A stretch of 64,000 nucleotides of DNA from Vanessa cardui (Eukaryota > Arthropoda > Insecta > Lepidoptera > Nymphalidae). Within the stretch, counting starts at the first letter, position 1, and every line of letters begins with the position of its first letter. This document shows, piece after piece, positions 27,401 to 37,725 of the stretch. The stretch covers positions 7,254,001 to 7,318,000 of the forward strand of contig NC_061127.1 of NCBI RefSeq assembly GCF_905220365.1, read 5' to 3'. The notes under the pieces are model-generated. The model did no database searches. It had not been told where the DNA came from and was given only the letters and a program-made list of their open reading frames with translations. Both the position numbers and the translations under genes were made by a program.

Positions 27401-30400
27401 ATTTTAAAACGTCATTGATATGGTTGTGTAAAATAATACAAGATGTTTTCCCACGCAAACGGATTATTAAAAAAACAAAAGAGAGTCGCGCACTACTTTT
27501 AATACTTTTTTTTAAATAAATTTTTGAAGTTGCATTTTTGACAAATTTTAAAAAAAACTCAAAAACGTGATAACTCAAAAATGGTTCAATTTTGGATTAT
27601 GCATATGGGGGTTAAAATTATTGCAAATAGTCACCCCTATCACCTCCTAACGGATATACGTCGAGTTACCAATAACCCTGTATATATATAGGTAGATATA
27701 CTTTTCATTGTTTTCACGTCACTCTCAATTATCGATTGGTTTTCTGTAATCATAAATTATCTTAATAACTACAGTTTTGGTGTTCGTGACATGAAAACTC
27801 TTTTTATAGACATAGTAATTATTTAAATAATGCTAACGGTTAATCGTTAATGCAATTAAAAACAACAAAAAAACTCGTCATTTTCGATTCACTAGCGCTT
27901 GGAAATGTAAATGTAATTACTGTACAGCAATACCGCTTCATTATCAGAGTTAGTTGTTTAAATTGTTAATAGCGATATACCCGCTGGCAAGTTAGTCTTT
28001 ACAGTTACTCACAAGAAGTATTTAAAAAACGGATTGTTAATCTTCTATCTGTCAATGCAGATAAATGAAAATATATTAAACCTTATATAACATGAAACTT
28101 ATACAACAAAACAACAACAACAACAGCCTGTAAATTCCCACGGCTGGGCTCAAGATCTCCTTTCCTTTTGAGGAGAAGGTTTGGAACATATTCCACCACG
28201 CTGTTTCAATGCGGGTTGGTGGAATGCACATGTGGCAGAATTTCTATGAAATTTGTCACATGCAGGTTTCCTCACGATGTTTTCCTTCACCGCTGAGTAC
28301 GAGATGAATTATAAAGACAAATATAAGCACATGAAACAGCGGTTCTTGCCTGGGTTTGAACCATCGGTTAAGATGCACTCGTTCTAACCACTGGGCCATC
28401 TCGACTCAAACTTATACCCAAAGACAAATCTCATTTTGGGGAGCATTTTAGCTGATAGTGAGTACAAGCATGATTAAAAAGATTTTTTGTATTGGAAAAT
28501 AATTTTTCGACCGATGTTATAAATATATTTACCGTTTAATTTTTCAAACAAAAATGTGTACTGTTTGAGCTGTATGCGCTGTAATTACTTTTTTTTGTAC
28601 CGAATGTATGTGATTAGGTACGAACAGTAACCATTTATAATTATTGAAAAAAAAAATTGAACTCTATGACCCGACCTCCAAATTACGTTATGAAATCCGA
28701 CGATTAAACAAAATGACTTATAAGTAATAAATCATATTAAATTTGTTTGATAGAATAATGTATTCGGCATGTCGAGGTAGCTCGCAATAGTTTTATTGCT
28801 TGCTCAAGGGTATGCAGACTGTTCCTTAGTGAATGACAGCAGGAGGTCGACCCACCAATATTAAAATAAATTCAGTGAATTATGAAATAATATTTACGTA
28901 CAATTTTGTTGAGCCGAGATGGGCCATTGGTTATTGGTTAGAACACGTGCATCTTAACCGATGATTTCAAGTTAAAATCCAGGCAAGCACCACTATATAT
29001 ATGTGCTTAATTTGTGTTTATATTTCATCTCGTGCTCGGCGGTGAAGGAAAACATTGTGAGGAAACCTGCATGTGTCTAATTTTATCAAAATTCTGCCAC
29101 ATGTGCATTCCTCCAACTCGCATTGGAACAGCGTGGTGGAGTATGTTCCAAGCCTTCTCCTTAATGGGAGAGGAGGCCTTAGCCCAGCAGTGGGAAATTT
29201 CCAGGCTGTAACTTTACTTAACAATTTTGTTCTCTGTATGAGATTACGTATACGCCTACATAAATATAAAATAATACAAAAACACTAAAGCTATAAGTAC
29301 GAAATTAAAAGGTCTTTTATGACGTAAGCTAGGTTTTTGACTTATGTTACTTTATTTTATTGACAAAGTCGTAAAATATCAAATTGTTTTTGCTCAAAAA
29401 GTTCATCGTAATTAAATGAAACGGTAAGGCTGTTTACGTTCTAGAACCGCCGAATACCTTGGCGATCCCATCCATGAGTAAAATAATAAACTTAGCTTAT
29501 AGATTTGTAAGAAATGCCTTTTCGTCGCGGTATGTCAGACAGCGTTTTTGTATTTCCACTTTGTTGAAGAGACATATTTTGCATGTTACTAAGTTTTATT
29601 AAATATACACAGGTTAAAAATTTTACTTTTGTGAGGTGTCTAAACAGCCAAAAAGTTAAAAAGAGGTTTTATATAAATTTAAAATGTACCTAGACAGTTT
29701 CATTTGTATGTTGTGTTTCAGTCGAAGTTTATCTTAGATGTCCACAGTAGCTTCAATTAAATGTATCATTTAATTGATTGATTGTTTGCAGTTCATTCCA
29801 AGAATACTTAATGTGTTCGGAGGTGACGGTTCAGAAGTCGTGCGGAGATGACGCCGCTTTGTTCACCAGTGCATTCCTCAAACGGATGGCTTCTAAAATT
29901 ATTAAGGTATTTTAATTTTTTCTATTCGAAATTTAAAAATTCTCCATAGTCTTTATACTGGCACAATAGACATTTTAAAGATTCCCGAGATTAAATGAAA
30001 AAGATATGTTATATCCCTTCTGACTGTTAGTAAACTAAATCGCCTTACAATCTACACGACAGTAGTAGGATATCTTATAAATTTTATAGTCAATGTCACA
30101 TTTAGCATTCTGACATTTTAAACTCGTGTTCTGCGGTGAGATTCGAGTTTCTTGTTACAGAATAGCGCTCCTGATGAATAAGTGATTAGCGATATGTTTT
30201 GTAGCTCATTATGTATATATCTTTTTTATTTATGTCGTCACGGCTTCGCTCGCATTTTAAGAGTTGGTCCTTCGATGTTACGTATAAAATAGTAGCCCAT
30301 GTCGTTCAGTTTAAGCTTGCTTTTTGAACCTAATTCGCTTCAACAGATGAAGTTACTTTCAAAATTGAACCACCAATTGGAAGAAGGGAATAAATCCAAA

Positions 30401-30843
30401 AAATAGGAACGAAGATTATAAAAAAAAAACTTCATAACTTTTTGCTTTCAACTTATAAACTTATAGGACATCAATGATTATTAAGAAAATATCAATCCTG
30501 ATTTATTCACCGACATACCTGCCTTAAATGTAATATTTAGCCCTACGACTAAAGAATGTAAGAGTGTATAAAAGTGAATATGTCGAAAAGGGGCGTTTAT
30601 TACCTTCTTCCAATTGGTGGTTCAATTATGATATTATAATTTACTAGATATTTAATATTATTATCATTTCTTTGTTTTTAATTTTGTTTTTCATATTTGC
30701 AGAACTTTTGCCTCGAATATCGGGGCCAGGAATGCGGTTTATCAAACAAAGTGACGACAATGCATCAGAGGTTACAAATAATTCCTGTAACGCTTTTAGC
30801 GTTTCTATATTCCTATATCACTGGCAAATTAGTTCCGGCGTAA
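6421..30843 (+). CDS. Cysteine-rich secreted or surface-anchored protein of unknown function, 5 exons over 24 kb
   Basis: Exons 6421-6475, 20446-20572, 21583-21900, 29792-29906 and 30703-30843 join in frame (phases 1, 2, 2, 0) with GT-AG introns of 13970, 1010, 7891 and 796 bp, giving 251 residues. Residues 1 to about 18 form a signal peptide. The mature part has 14 cysteines (25, 35, 60, 69, 77, 101, 116, 127, 166, 167, 175, 184, 208, 216), an even number that suits a disulphide-bonded extracellular fold. N72-Y-T is a possible N-glycosylation site. Residues about 231-245 are hydrophobic and lie just before the stop, which could be a GPI-attachment signal or a short membrane anchor. The helical, Cys-spaced pattern recalls insect 27-kDa hemolymph-protein-like or DUF19-like secreted families, but I cannot assign one from sequence alone. 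No in-frame ATG precedes 6421 before a stop at 6355-6357. AATAAA at 31197-31202 is a plausible polyadenylation signal. The exon joins are convincing; the function is unknown. Confidence 0.85.
9049..9098 (+). mobile_element. SINE S1 head fragment
   Basis: The stretch agagatggcttagtggatag and the following tagaacgcgtgga match the tRNA-like head of the S1 SINE found many times in the second half of the window. The body is missing. Confidence 0.45.
12127..12161. repeat. Perfect 14-bp inverted repeat, 7-nt loop
   Basis: ACCATAACATATAT at 12127-12140 pairs with 12148-12161. The pairing extends four more bases with one mismatch. There is no linked coding sequence. Confidence 0.7.
13748..13773. repeat. 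GC-rich hairpin in the first intron
   Basis: CGTGGTGGG (13748-13756) pairs with CCCACCACG (13765-13773) around an 8-nt loop. It stands out against the AT-rich flanks. Confidence 0.6.
15450..15470 (+). other. tRNA T-arm-like scrap
   Basis: The sequence gtgcgGGTTCGATCCCcgcac has a 5-bp T-stem and a box B, but no matching D-arm, anticodon arm or acceptor stem is found upstream. It is probably a SINE or tRNA pseudogene remnant. Confidence 0.4.
15721..15796 (-). mobile_element. SINE S1 head fragment inside the TTAA element
   Basis: The minus strand reads as the S1 tRNA-like head only: the box B motif gggttcaaacc (plus strand ggtttgaaccc) and the start gatggctcagtgg. The rest of the SINE is absent. 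Confidence 0.6.
18056..18084. repeat. GT-rich microsatellite
   Basis: Broken GT runs lie between 18056 and 18084. Confidence 0.6.
20573..21582 (+). other. Second intron of the cysteine-rich gene
   Basis: The donor GTGAGT follows exon 2 and the acceptor GTTACAG precedes exon 3. I see no further feature in it. Confidence 0.75.
24433..24687 (-). mobile_element. Non-autonomous Helitron, family H1, 255 bp
   Basis: On the minus strand it begins A|TC (24687-24686) with ATTACATAGTATAAAGC and ends CTAG|T at 24433. The subterminal sequence resembles the copy at 35290-35557 along its whole length. There is no Rep/helicase coding capacity. Confidence 0.75.
25047..25272. repeat. GC-rich interspersed repeat, possible MITE
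   Basis: GCGTAGC appears at both ends in inverted orientation, with runs such as ccagggccccgg and accgggggcc inside, in sharp contrast to the flanks. The ends are too diverged to fix the borders. Confidence 0.4.
25999..26319. mobile_element. TA-flanked MITE, 321 bp, Tc1/mariner-like
   Basis: Terminal inverted repeats begin CGACACAACTTAGATGTAGC at 25999. Their complement ends at 26319, with TA on each side (25997-25998 and 26320-26321). The match runs about 26 bp without error and continues with gaps. There is no ORF. Confidence 0.8.
26838..27099 (+). mobile_element. Helitron H1 copy, degraded 3' end
   Basis: It starts TCATTACTTAGTATGAAAC and follows the H1 body (acgcaacggattttgatg, aaggtttttgtatataa, aaacactgataattt). 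The 3' hairpin and CTAG end are eroded. Confidence 0.65.
28105..28407 (-). mobile_element. SINE S1, full length, with 10-bp target duplication
   Basis: It is flanked by the direct repeat AAACTTATAC (28095-28104 and 28408-28417). The minus strand reads a tRNA-like head (cgagatggcccagtgg to gtttgaacc), a conserved body (gaaggaaaacatcgtgagga) and a tail ending ccgtgggaatttacaggctg followed by a GTT-rich run. S1 resembles SINEs described from nymphalid butterflies. Confidence 0.85.
28911..29221 (+). mobile_element. SINE S1, full length, with 10-bp target duplication
   Basis: It is flanked by CAATTTTGTT (28901-28910 and 29222-29231). The head is at 28911-28990 and the tail ends tgggaaatttccaggctg. 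The overlapping open frames on both strands come from the SINE body. Confidence 0.85.
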
Positions 30844-31202
30844 AACCTCTTTGCAAGTGAACAAAGAAATCGATTTTTAAAATTAGAACACTAAGGTAGA
30901 AGCGCGGGTTGCCAGTAATTAGTGTGGAAGAAGTTTGTTGCGAGTTACAATGATGCAACGTTCAGTGAACTGTAAATAATTAATGTAGGTAGATTGTTTC
31001 AGTTTCTCGGTTAAAGGTGAAACTAAAGTTTGTGTATTAGCAGTTTATTTAAAACATAACCGGCAAAGCCGGGTCTGTTTATATAGCTATACTTTATTAT
31101 AATTCAATGAATGATAATAAAATGTATTACAAACATTGTTATTGTTAATCTCAACTTCCACCTCAAGTTATATATTCGAATACTGTTAACTTTGTAAATA
31201 AA
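30844..31202 (+). other. Probable 3' UTR of the cysteine-rich gene
   Basis: This is non-coding sequence after the TAA stop, ending at the first AATAAA (31197-31202). Later AATAAA motifs, for example near 31512, leave the end uncertain. Confidence 0.45.
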
Positions 31203-34200
31203 TAATTTACTCGTAACATGTATTGTATTATATATTTTAAGAGCGGCATTTGAATTTAGATTGTTGTATCAAATTTTCGTTACGTTGTAAATTTTATAAA
31301 TAATGTAATGTTTTTTTTTTTAATATATAAAATTATCAAATCTTAAAAAAAACAGCGTTGTAACGTGGTTCTGTAATTATCTGTCATGCATATTATGAAT
31401 GTAACTAGAAAATCTGAGCAAAATATAAATTACCTATAAAACATATTTCAAATTAAAAACAGTTATTTGTAAATATTATTTCAATCATGGTTATTTTTTA
31501 AACAATAACAATAAATAAAGATATTTATCTATGCTATTATAATTTATTAATAATCTTATTTTTTATCTATGTCTATTAGTTTCGCGCCAAAAATGAGAGA
31601 TTCATTTTGTTTGTCATAATTCTTAATTTAAAAAATATAAAATTGACGATGTTAGTTATTAGTTTTAAAAAAAAATTATAATAAATTTGTAACTAAAGTT
31701 CTGCGAATATTAGTAATTATTAATATTTAGTTCGTCTATAGTGAGATGGTGCAAAATTTTTATTATTGTACTATTAAGTTATTTGCTTACAATTTGTAAA
31801 TTAAAAAAAAAAAAAGTTCAATTGTACTTTAACTCTAGACACTTTAATAAATACTCAAAACTTATTAAGTAGGCATATAAACAGTTTTTTTTTATGATTT
31901 ATGGTCTGTTAACGCTGACAGGTATCAAGTAAATTATTTTAACACGATGTTGGGACTTGGAGGCCATTTTAGAGCCATTGATAAAATCACATGTGTAGAA
32001 GTAGCGTAAAATTAAAAAAAAAAAATTAAAACATCATTCTATCACAACGTGTATGTATCGTAAACCTATATAAAGTTGCCATTGCACTAAAAAGGAAAAT
32101 TACGTTATTTTTAATTTATTTTAAATAATTTAGTACTTAATTGTAATTTGTAAAGTTGTTAAAAAAGGCATTAGTGTATAACGACAATACTTACTGTGGG
32201 TGAAAATATTTATACATTTATATAATATATATTATTATAATTATTTGTTGTAATACGTATGTTGTATAGTATATAAAGTGTCTTAGAGGTAAAATATTAT
32301 TGTATTCGTTTATATTATTTAATATTTAGCTCAGAACATCCTGTGATAGTTGATATGTATGTGCTATGAAAGGACGATGAGATTTTTGTTAACTTTTGTT
32401 CTAAGTACATAAAGATTAGAGACTGCGTGTATTAATTGTCAGATACCATAGAGAGTAGCGAAAATGTAAAAATAAATATTAATATAAAATGTTTTGTTAA
32501 TTGAAGTAATTTTATTTATTTCATACATAATACATTTAAGCTAACCTATCTCATATGTAGGCTTATTTTATATAGAAGTACATATATTATTCTAAAGTCA
32601 ATTCATATTGCGTTCGATATTCGATATTTAAATGAATAAATCAGGAATTCAAAATTAGAATGTGACTGATAAAATAAAATAATGCCAAGTGTTGCCATTT
32701 TAATAAATTGTTCGTAAATTTAATTTCAAAATTAGTGCTACGTATAGAATTAGTTTTGAGTAATTATGATTTAGAGGGACTGAATTCTCTGAAATCCATT
32801 CATTCATCATACATAAATAAACCCCAGGGAGGTTCAATAGTCTTTATCCGTGCCGTCCGGTGACCGTTTTAAAACCACAGCACTAACGAAAGTTTTAAAA
32901 ACTTTTGTACGTATACGTACTCATGTGGCGCAGAGTTCAAATAATTGGCTATAAATGATGATATAGCTCATGCACTGATAGAAAAGTTTATAATAATAAT
33001 GTCAAATTTAAATTTGGTAATCTTTTTTGATGTTGATGCATAATATCTGATAAGGAGGTTGCTATTTTAGAGTCTATGGGACATAGTCACAGCACCTCGT
33101 CGTTATTTCCTTAAGTCTAGGCGGTCTGATTCCTTTTAATAGCTAGTTTTAAGACACATCTCGAGATACTTCCAGCCCCAAATTTGAATCTCATGCCGGG
33201 GAAAAAATGTAATTGGTTTTTTCGTTAAGTAAATATTAGTAACAACTGCAAATAGTTATTAGTGTTCCTGTGCGTTGGGATGTTATATAGCTCTTCGCAG
33301 AGCCTTAACCACATTCGGTAATGTAGCTGATCGTTCCGTCAAAAGCATAAAATGCCTTATGATAATGTTGGCTCTTTGACTGAAATTAGGCCAGGAGTAC
33401 ATTTTTTGCTTAGATCTTAAAGATACAGCATCTGACAATAAAGCTAAGAACACACCTATAAAGTATAATCATATTATGTATACAAAATCGTAGGTTTTCT
33501 CAGCTCTGGTAATTAAAATCCTATCCAATATTTTATTTTACCTGATATGTATTTCCAAGAATTTTGTCTGGCGAATATGTTTAAATTACGTTAATGTAAT
33601 TTATTCAATGTAAACTACTGTAATTATATCCTATGAAATATTGTAAACAATAGTACTTCTATTAAACTAATTATGGATGTAAGAGTTTTTCACTGATATA
33701 TGAAATAAGAAAAAATAATTGAAATCAATTCTACTTATATGGTACCTTAAAATTACAATGCTACATAATGTTTATTTAAATTTAATACTGGCCTGAAATG
33801 TCTTTACCTTTTATTTAAATTAGAAACGAAATAAAAAAAAGGTTTTATGAAAACGTTTTTATGTTGATTTTTTTTTAATAATAATCATCTTTGTCCTAAT
33901 TGAGTACTGAGTTTATTAGTTTTTAATATGCATTACATATCACTAGCGTTTTTAATATATGTACCTAGGCTTGCATTATATAACAGTCATGTTTGTAGAT
34001 AATCGATTATGTATAAAAACATATTATTAATAAAAATAAATGACCTCGTTAAAACGAGAAATAACTTTATTGTTTTATTAGACCATAATACTTTGTGACA
34101 TTTTTATCATACAAATACTTAAAAGGTGTTAATGGAAGGCCATTTCCAACGCGTATATAAATATTTCGTAAGTTTTTGTCATTATTGTGTTAGTTTTTTG

Positions 34201-34370
34201 GACATATTATAACGTATTTATGTAAGTAACGCAAGTGTGAAATGTTATGACGTCTTAACGTAAACACATCAATACAACAAATAGTATTATCAATATGTTG
34301 GCATTTCTCACAGTTGTTTGTGTTTACTATTAGTTGTAATGATGGACATGTAAATATGACCATTCGCACA
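31203..34370. other. Intergenic AT-rich stretch
   Basis: I see no exon or well-preserved mobile element here, only many homopolymer A/T runs. Confidence 0.5.
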
Positions 34371-34371
34371 A

Positions 34372-34640
34372 CAGCAGCCTGTAAATTTCCCTCTGGGCTA
34401 AGGCCTCCTCTGCCTTTGAGGATAACGTTTGGGACATATTCTAACACGCTGTTCTGTGGAATACACATGTGGCAGAATTTCTATGAAATTAGACACATGC
34501 AGGTTGCCTCACGATGTCTTTCTTCACCGCCGATCCGAAAAACAAAATAAGTACGTGAATATTCAGTGGTGCTTACATGGGTTTGAACCCGCAATCATCG
34601 ATTAAGATGCACGCGTTCTACCCACTGGGCCATCTCGGAC
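34372..34640 (-). mobile_element. SINE S1 copy, minus
   Basis: It has the tail at about 34372 (acagcagcctgtaaatttcc) and the head at about 34570-34640 (gggtttgaaccc, cactgggccatctcgg). A gap in the middle shortens it compared with full copies. Confidence 0.8.
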
Positions 34641-35194
34641 CCTTCGCTCATGGCAGCTCTTACAAATACGAAAAATTGGCACCAGAAAGTAAAAAGCAAT
34701 GCGTCATCGTCGAGCTGTCTATTATGATAAGATTTATTCTGGAGAAGTCATATAGACGGATTAATTTGGTACAATTCCAGGAATTTTAGCACCGTTTCAT
34801 CTGAATTGATTATCAAGAATTGTCCCAGTTCCCGCTCATAATATAAACACAAAGTACTGCACATCGGATGGACGGTACGAGCATTTTTTGAAATGGCCAA
34901 AAACATGTATAGGTATAACAAAAACGTACTTACCTACTTACATTATAAGATTAATATCATACACGAAACTGATAGTCGATTATAAAACTGTTTTCTTTTT
35001 TAATATTACAAACCAATTTTTATTAAAAACAAAAGCAATCGTAAGTATTCGTGTCTTGTGACAAATACCTTTTTGTCCCATTTTCTGTCTAAACATTTGG
35101 CCATAGAAAAGTGGTTCAAAAAGCTTCATCAAAAGTATAACACCTCGCCTCATTGCTTTCATCGGTGACAGGAGGCCTGGTTCGTTATAGCCCA

Positions 35195-35265
35195 GAGGAT
35201 CAGAATTGTGATTCAACGGGGAAATGCTGTTAGCATTCCTGCCACCATTTCACGCGGTCAAGATT
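35195..35265. repeat. Interspersed repeat R4 fragment
   Basis: The stretch gtgattcaacggggaaatgc and the following agcattcctgccacc recur in diverged form at about 46240-46300 and 62932-62985. It is probably a piece of a retrotransposon whose parent I cannot name. Confidence 0.4.
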
Positions 35266-35289
35266 TAAACAATAACTATTTTTAATTAA

Positions 35290-35557
35290 TCACTACATAG
35301 TATAAAACCAAGTCGCTTTCTCTGTCCTTATGTCCCTTTGTATGCTTAAATCTTTAAAACTACGCAACGGATTTTAATGTAGTTTTTTAGTAGATAGAGT
35401 GTTTCGAGAGGAAGGTTTTTGTATATAACACATGGACAATATAATAAAGCAACACTGATAATTTTAGAAGTTTGTAATGTGATGTCGTAAATAAACAAAT
35501 TTTGTAGGATATTTAGTATCAATATTGCACCCGTGCGAAGCTGTGGCGGGTCGCTAG
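35290..35557 (+). mobile_element. Non-autonomous Helitron H1, complete, 268 bp
   Basis: It is inserted between A and T: A|TC at 35290 and CTAG|T at 35557. A 3' hairpin just before the end pairs ACCCG with CGGGT around tgcgaagctgtgg. This is the best-preserved H1 copy in the window. Confidence 0.85.
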
Positions 35558-36340
35558 TATTCTTATATATTTAAGCAATGTCAGTAATACTTGTGTTAAT
35601 AAATATATTATTATGGTTAAAAAAAACTTGTACTTAATAGATTAACTTAAGATAAAGAAATTGTTTCGAATAAATGTATTGTCTATAAAATTATACAGTG
35701 CAGACAAGCCGAAGACTTTACAACTATTTTAAAGAGGAACTTTTGATAACAAAAGAAATACGGTTTCGGTCATCGCTTGTGTTCATAATTAGAATAATCA
35801 TTATATTAATATAAGGAATATTATTGCATATTAAAGCATAGAATCCTTGAGTTTTGTTATTGCTGTTTGCCTTTTATGAAACCAATATAAGCTTGATACA
35901 GCTGAATAAATATACACAAAACAGTGACTAGTATTTAATTCATTTTCATTCTATATGAAGTCATTTATGTAATTAAAAACAACAGTTTTAAGAGTTGTCA
36001 TTGAAACCGATGAGTATCTATGTCCGGTAATTTGTAAGAGCGTGATTTGTAAGGCGTTTTTTTGGCACGCACAGCTAATCAGTGCAAACTTTGCTAGCGG
36101 TTTTCCGAACCAATGCGAATTGGAAACCTTTAAAAAATAAAAAGTTTTCGGGTTTCAGTCACGGACATAGATGGACGTTTTCCACCAGATGATCCTCCTG
36201 CTCGTTCGAAAACTGTAACAAGAATAAACTGCAAACAAATTAGTTTCTTTTCATAAAATAAGTAGCAAAATCTTCAGCTTTAACCGCATTCAGATTGTAA
36301 CGCAAATCCACCAAAATTAACATTCATTAAAAACAAGCTG

Positions 36341-36577
36341 TGTTCACGATATTGTACGCGTTTGAATTCAATAAAAAAAATTGTAGCCGAAGTTACTCCT
36401 CATTAGTTATATCTATTATATGGCAGTGGCAGTCCCGTCAAAATCGGACCAGCCTTTCCAGAGATTAGCCGAAACAAACAGACCGACAAAAATGGTTAAA
36501 ATACATATGCACTGAGTAAAAATGGGCTATTTTAATATTACAAACAGACACTCCAATTTTATTATATGTATAAATAA
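36341..36577 (-). mobile_element. Helitron H3 copy, ends eroded
   Basis: It shares the body of the H3 copies at 46351 and 49257 (cccgtcaaaatcgg, gggctattttaatattacaa, ctccaattttattatatg). The CTRR end has changed to CTTG on the minus strand. Confidence 0.65.
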
Positions 36578-37539
36578 AGCATATTTAAATAATCAATACA
36601 AAATAATTAAACTATTAAGGAGCATAAATAATCTAACGTCCTGACCGATGGATCGTAACGCAAAAGTTCGATCCTTTGGCAGGCACTTCTGGTTTATAGA
36701 ATTTATATCCGTAGTATTAGCGATTTTTCACAATACCCATTTTTGTGGCTTCTTTGTTAAAATAGGCATACGATTCCGCGAACTTTATAAAACGTAGCTT
36801 GTTATTCAAAATTAAATGAAATTTTACAAAAACAATAAAGCCATATTTATAACTTTATTACATCTGGAATTGGTTCAGTAGTTTCACATTTTATCGATAT
36901 TAAATAAACAAAGTTTATGATTTCTCGCGTTAATTTCCTGGTAAAAGTACCCTAGTAAGAACTGACGTAAGTTCTTATTTGCCAATAACCCGCGATGTAA
37001 AAAAATCAGGTTGTTACCTCGCTATAAGATAATAAAACCAAACACATCTCAAGTGAACTGTACATTTTCCACGCTAAATTTCTACCTCTACGGCAAATTT
37101 CATTCCGATCCGTTCAGCCATTCTGGCATGATAAATATATGACAGTTCATATGGTACATTTTATTACGCATTTATTATAAGATGAAAATGTTTAAATTGA
37201 AAATAGGAGAGTCATAAATTTACGTGTAAGATAAAAGAAATCGTCGAGAATCAGCACCGTACAATACTTTGGCTGTTTTTCATGTTTTAAACAAAGATTT
37301 AAATCGTTTTAAAAATGCACGAGACGTAACAATTCGCGTGAGATACAGCTTGCGACTAAGACGTTTACAAATATCCACCGGACGCTAGATCTCTGAAATA
37401 AGTTAGCTTATTTTATGGTAAGGTTATTTATTTAATTAAATATCAATTGAAAATCTCTGAATACCTATTTAACTTTTAAAATAAAAAAAAATACAGACGA
37501 CTTGATAACCTCCTCCTTTTTGAAGTCAGTTGAAAATAG

Positions 37540-37725
37540 TTGTCACCCGTGGCTTCTCCCGTCTTTTATATTGTTTGGTATGTGCTAGGTAAAAAATGTA
37601 GCCTATATCCTTTCTTCTAGACCAATTTTGCTTCATACCGAATTTCATGAAATACGGTTCAGTGGGTTGGTAGTGAAAGAGCGACAGATAGACAGAGTTA
37701 CTTTAACATTTATTATATTAGTATA
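37540..37725 (-). mobile_element. Helitron H2 fragment
   Basis: The minus orientation carries the typical H2 5' region (plus strand gacagagttactttaacatt) and the body taccgaatttcatgaaatac. The CTAG end is lost. Confidence 0.6.

Larger units (their letters stand above)
21901..29791 (+). other. Third intron of the cysteine-rich gene (7.9 kb)
   Basis: It is bounded by GTAAGC and TTTGCAG. It contains two Helitron H1 copies (24433-24687 and about 26838-27099), a GC-rich repeat (about 25047-25272), a TA-flanked MITE (25999-26319) and two SINE S1 copies (28105-28407 and 28911-29221). The rest is AT-rich with no exon I can defend. Confidence 0.7.

Noticed and set aside
29014..29288. Three overlapping ORFs on both strands
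   Set aside because: All lie in SINE S1 sequence and recur with other S1 copies.
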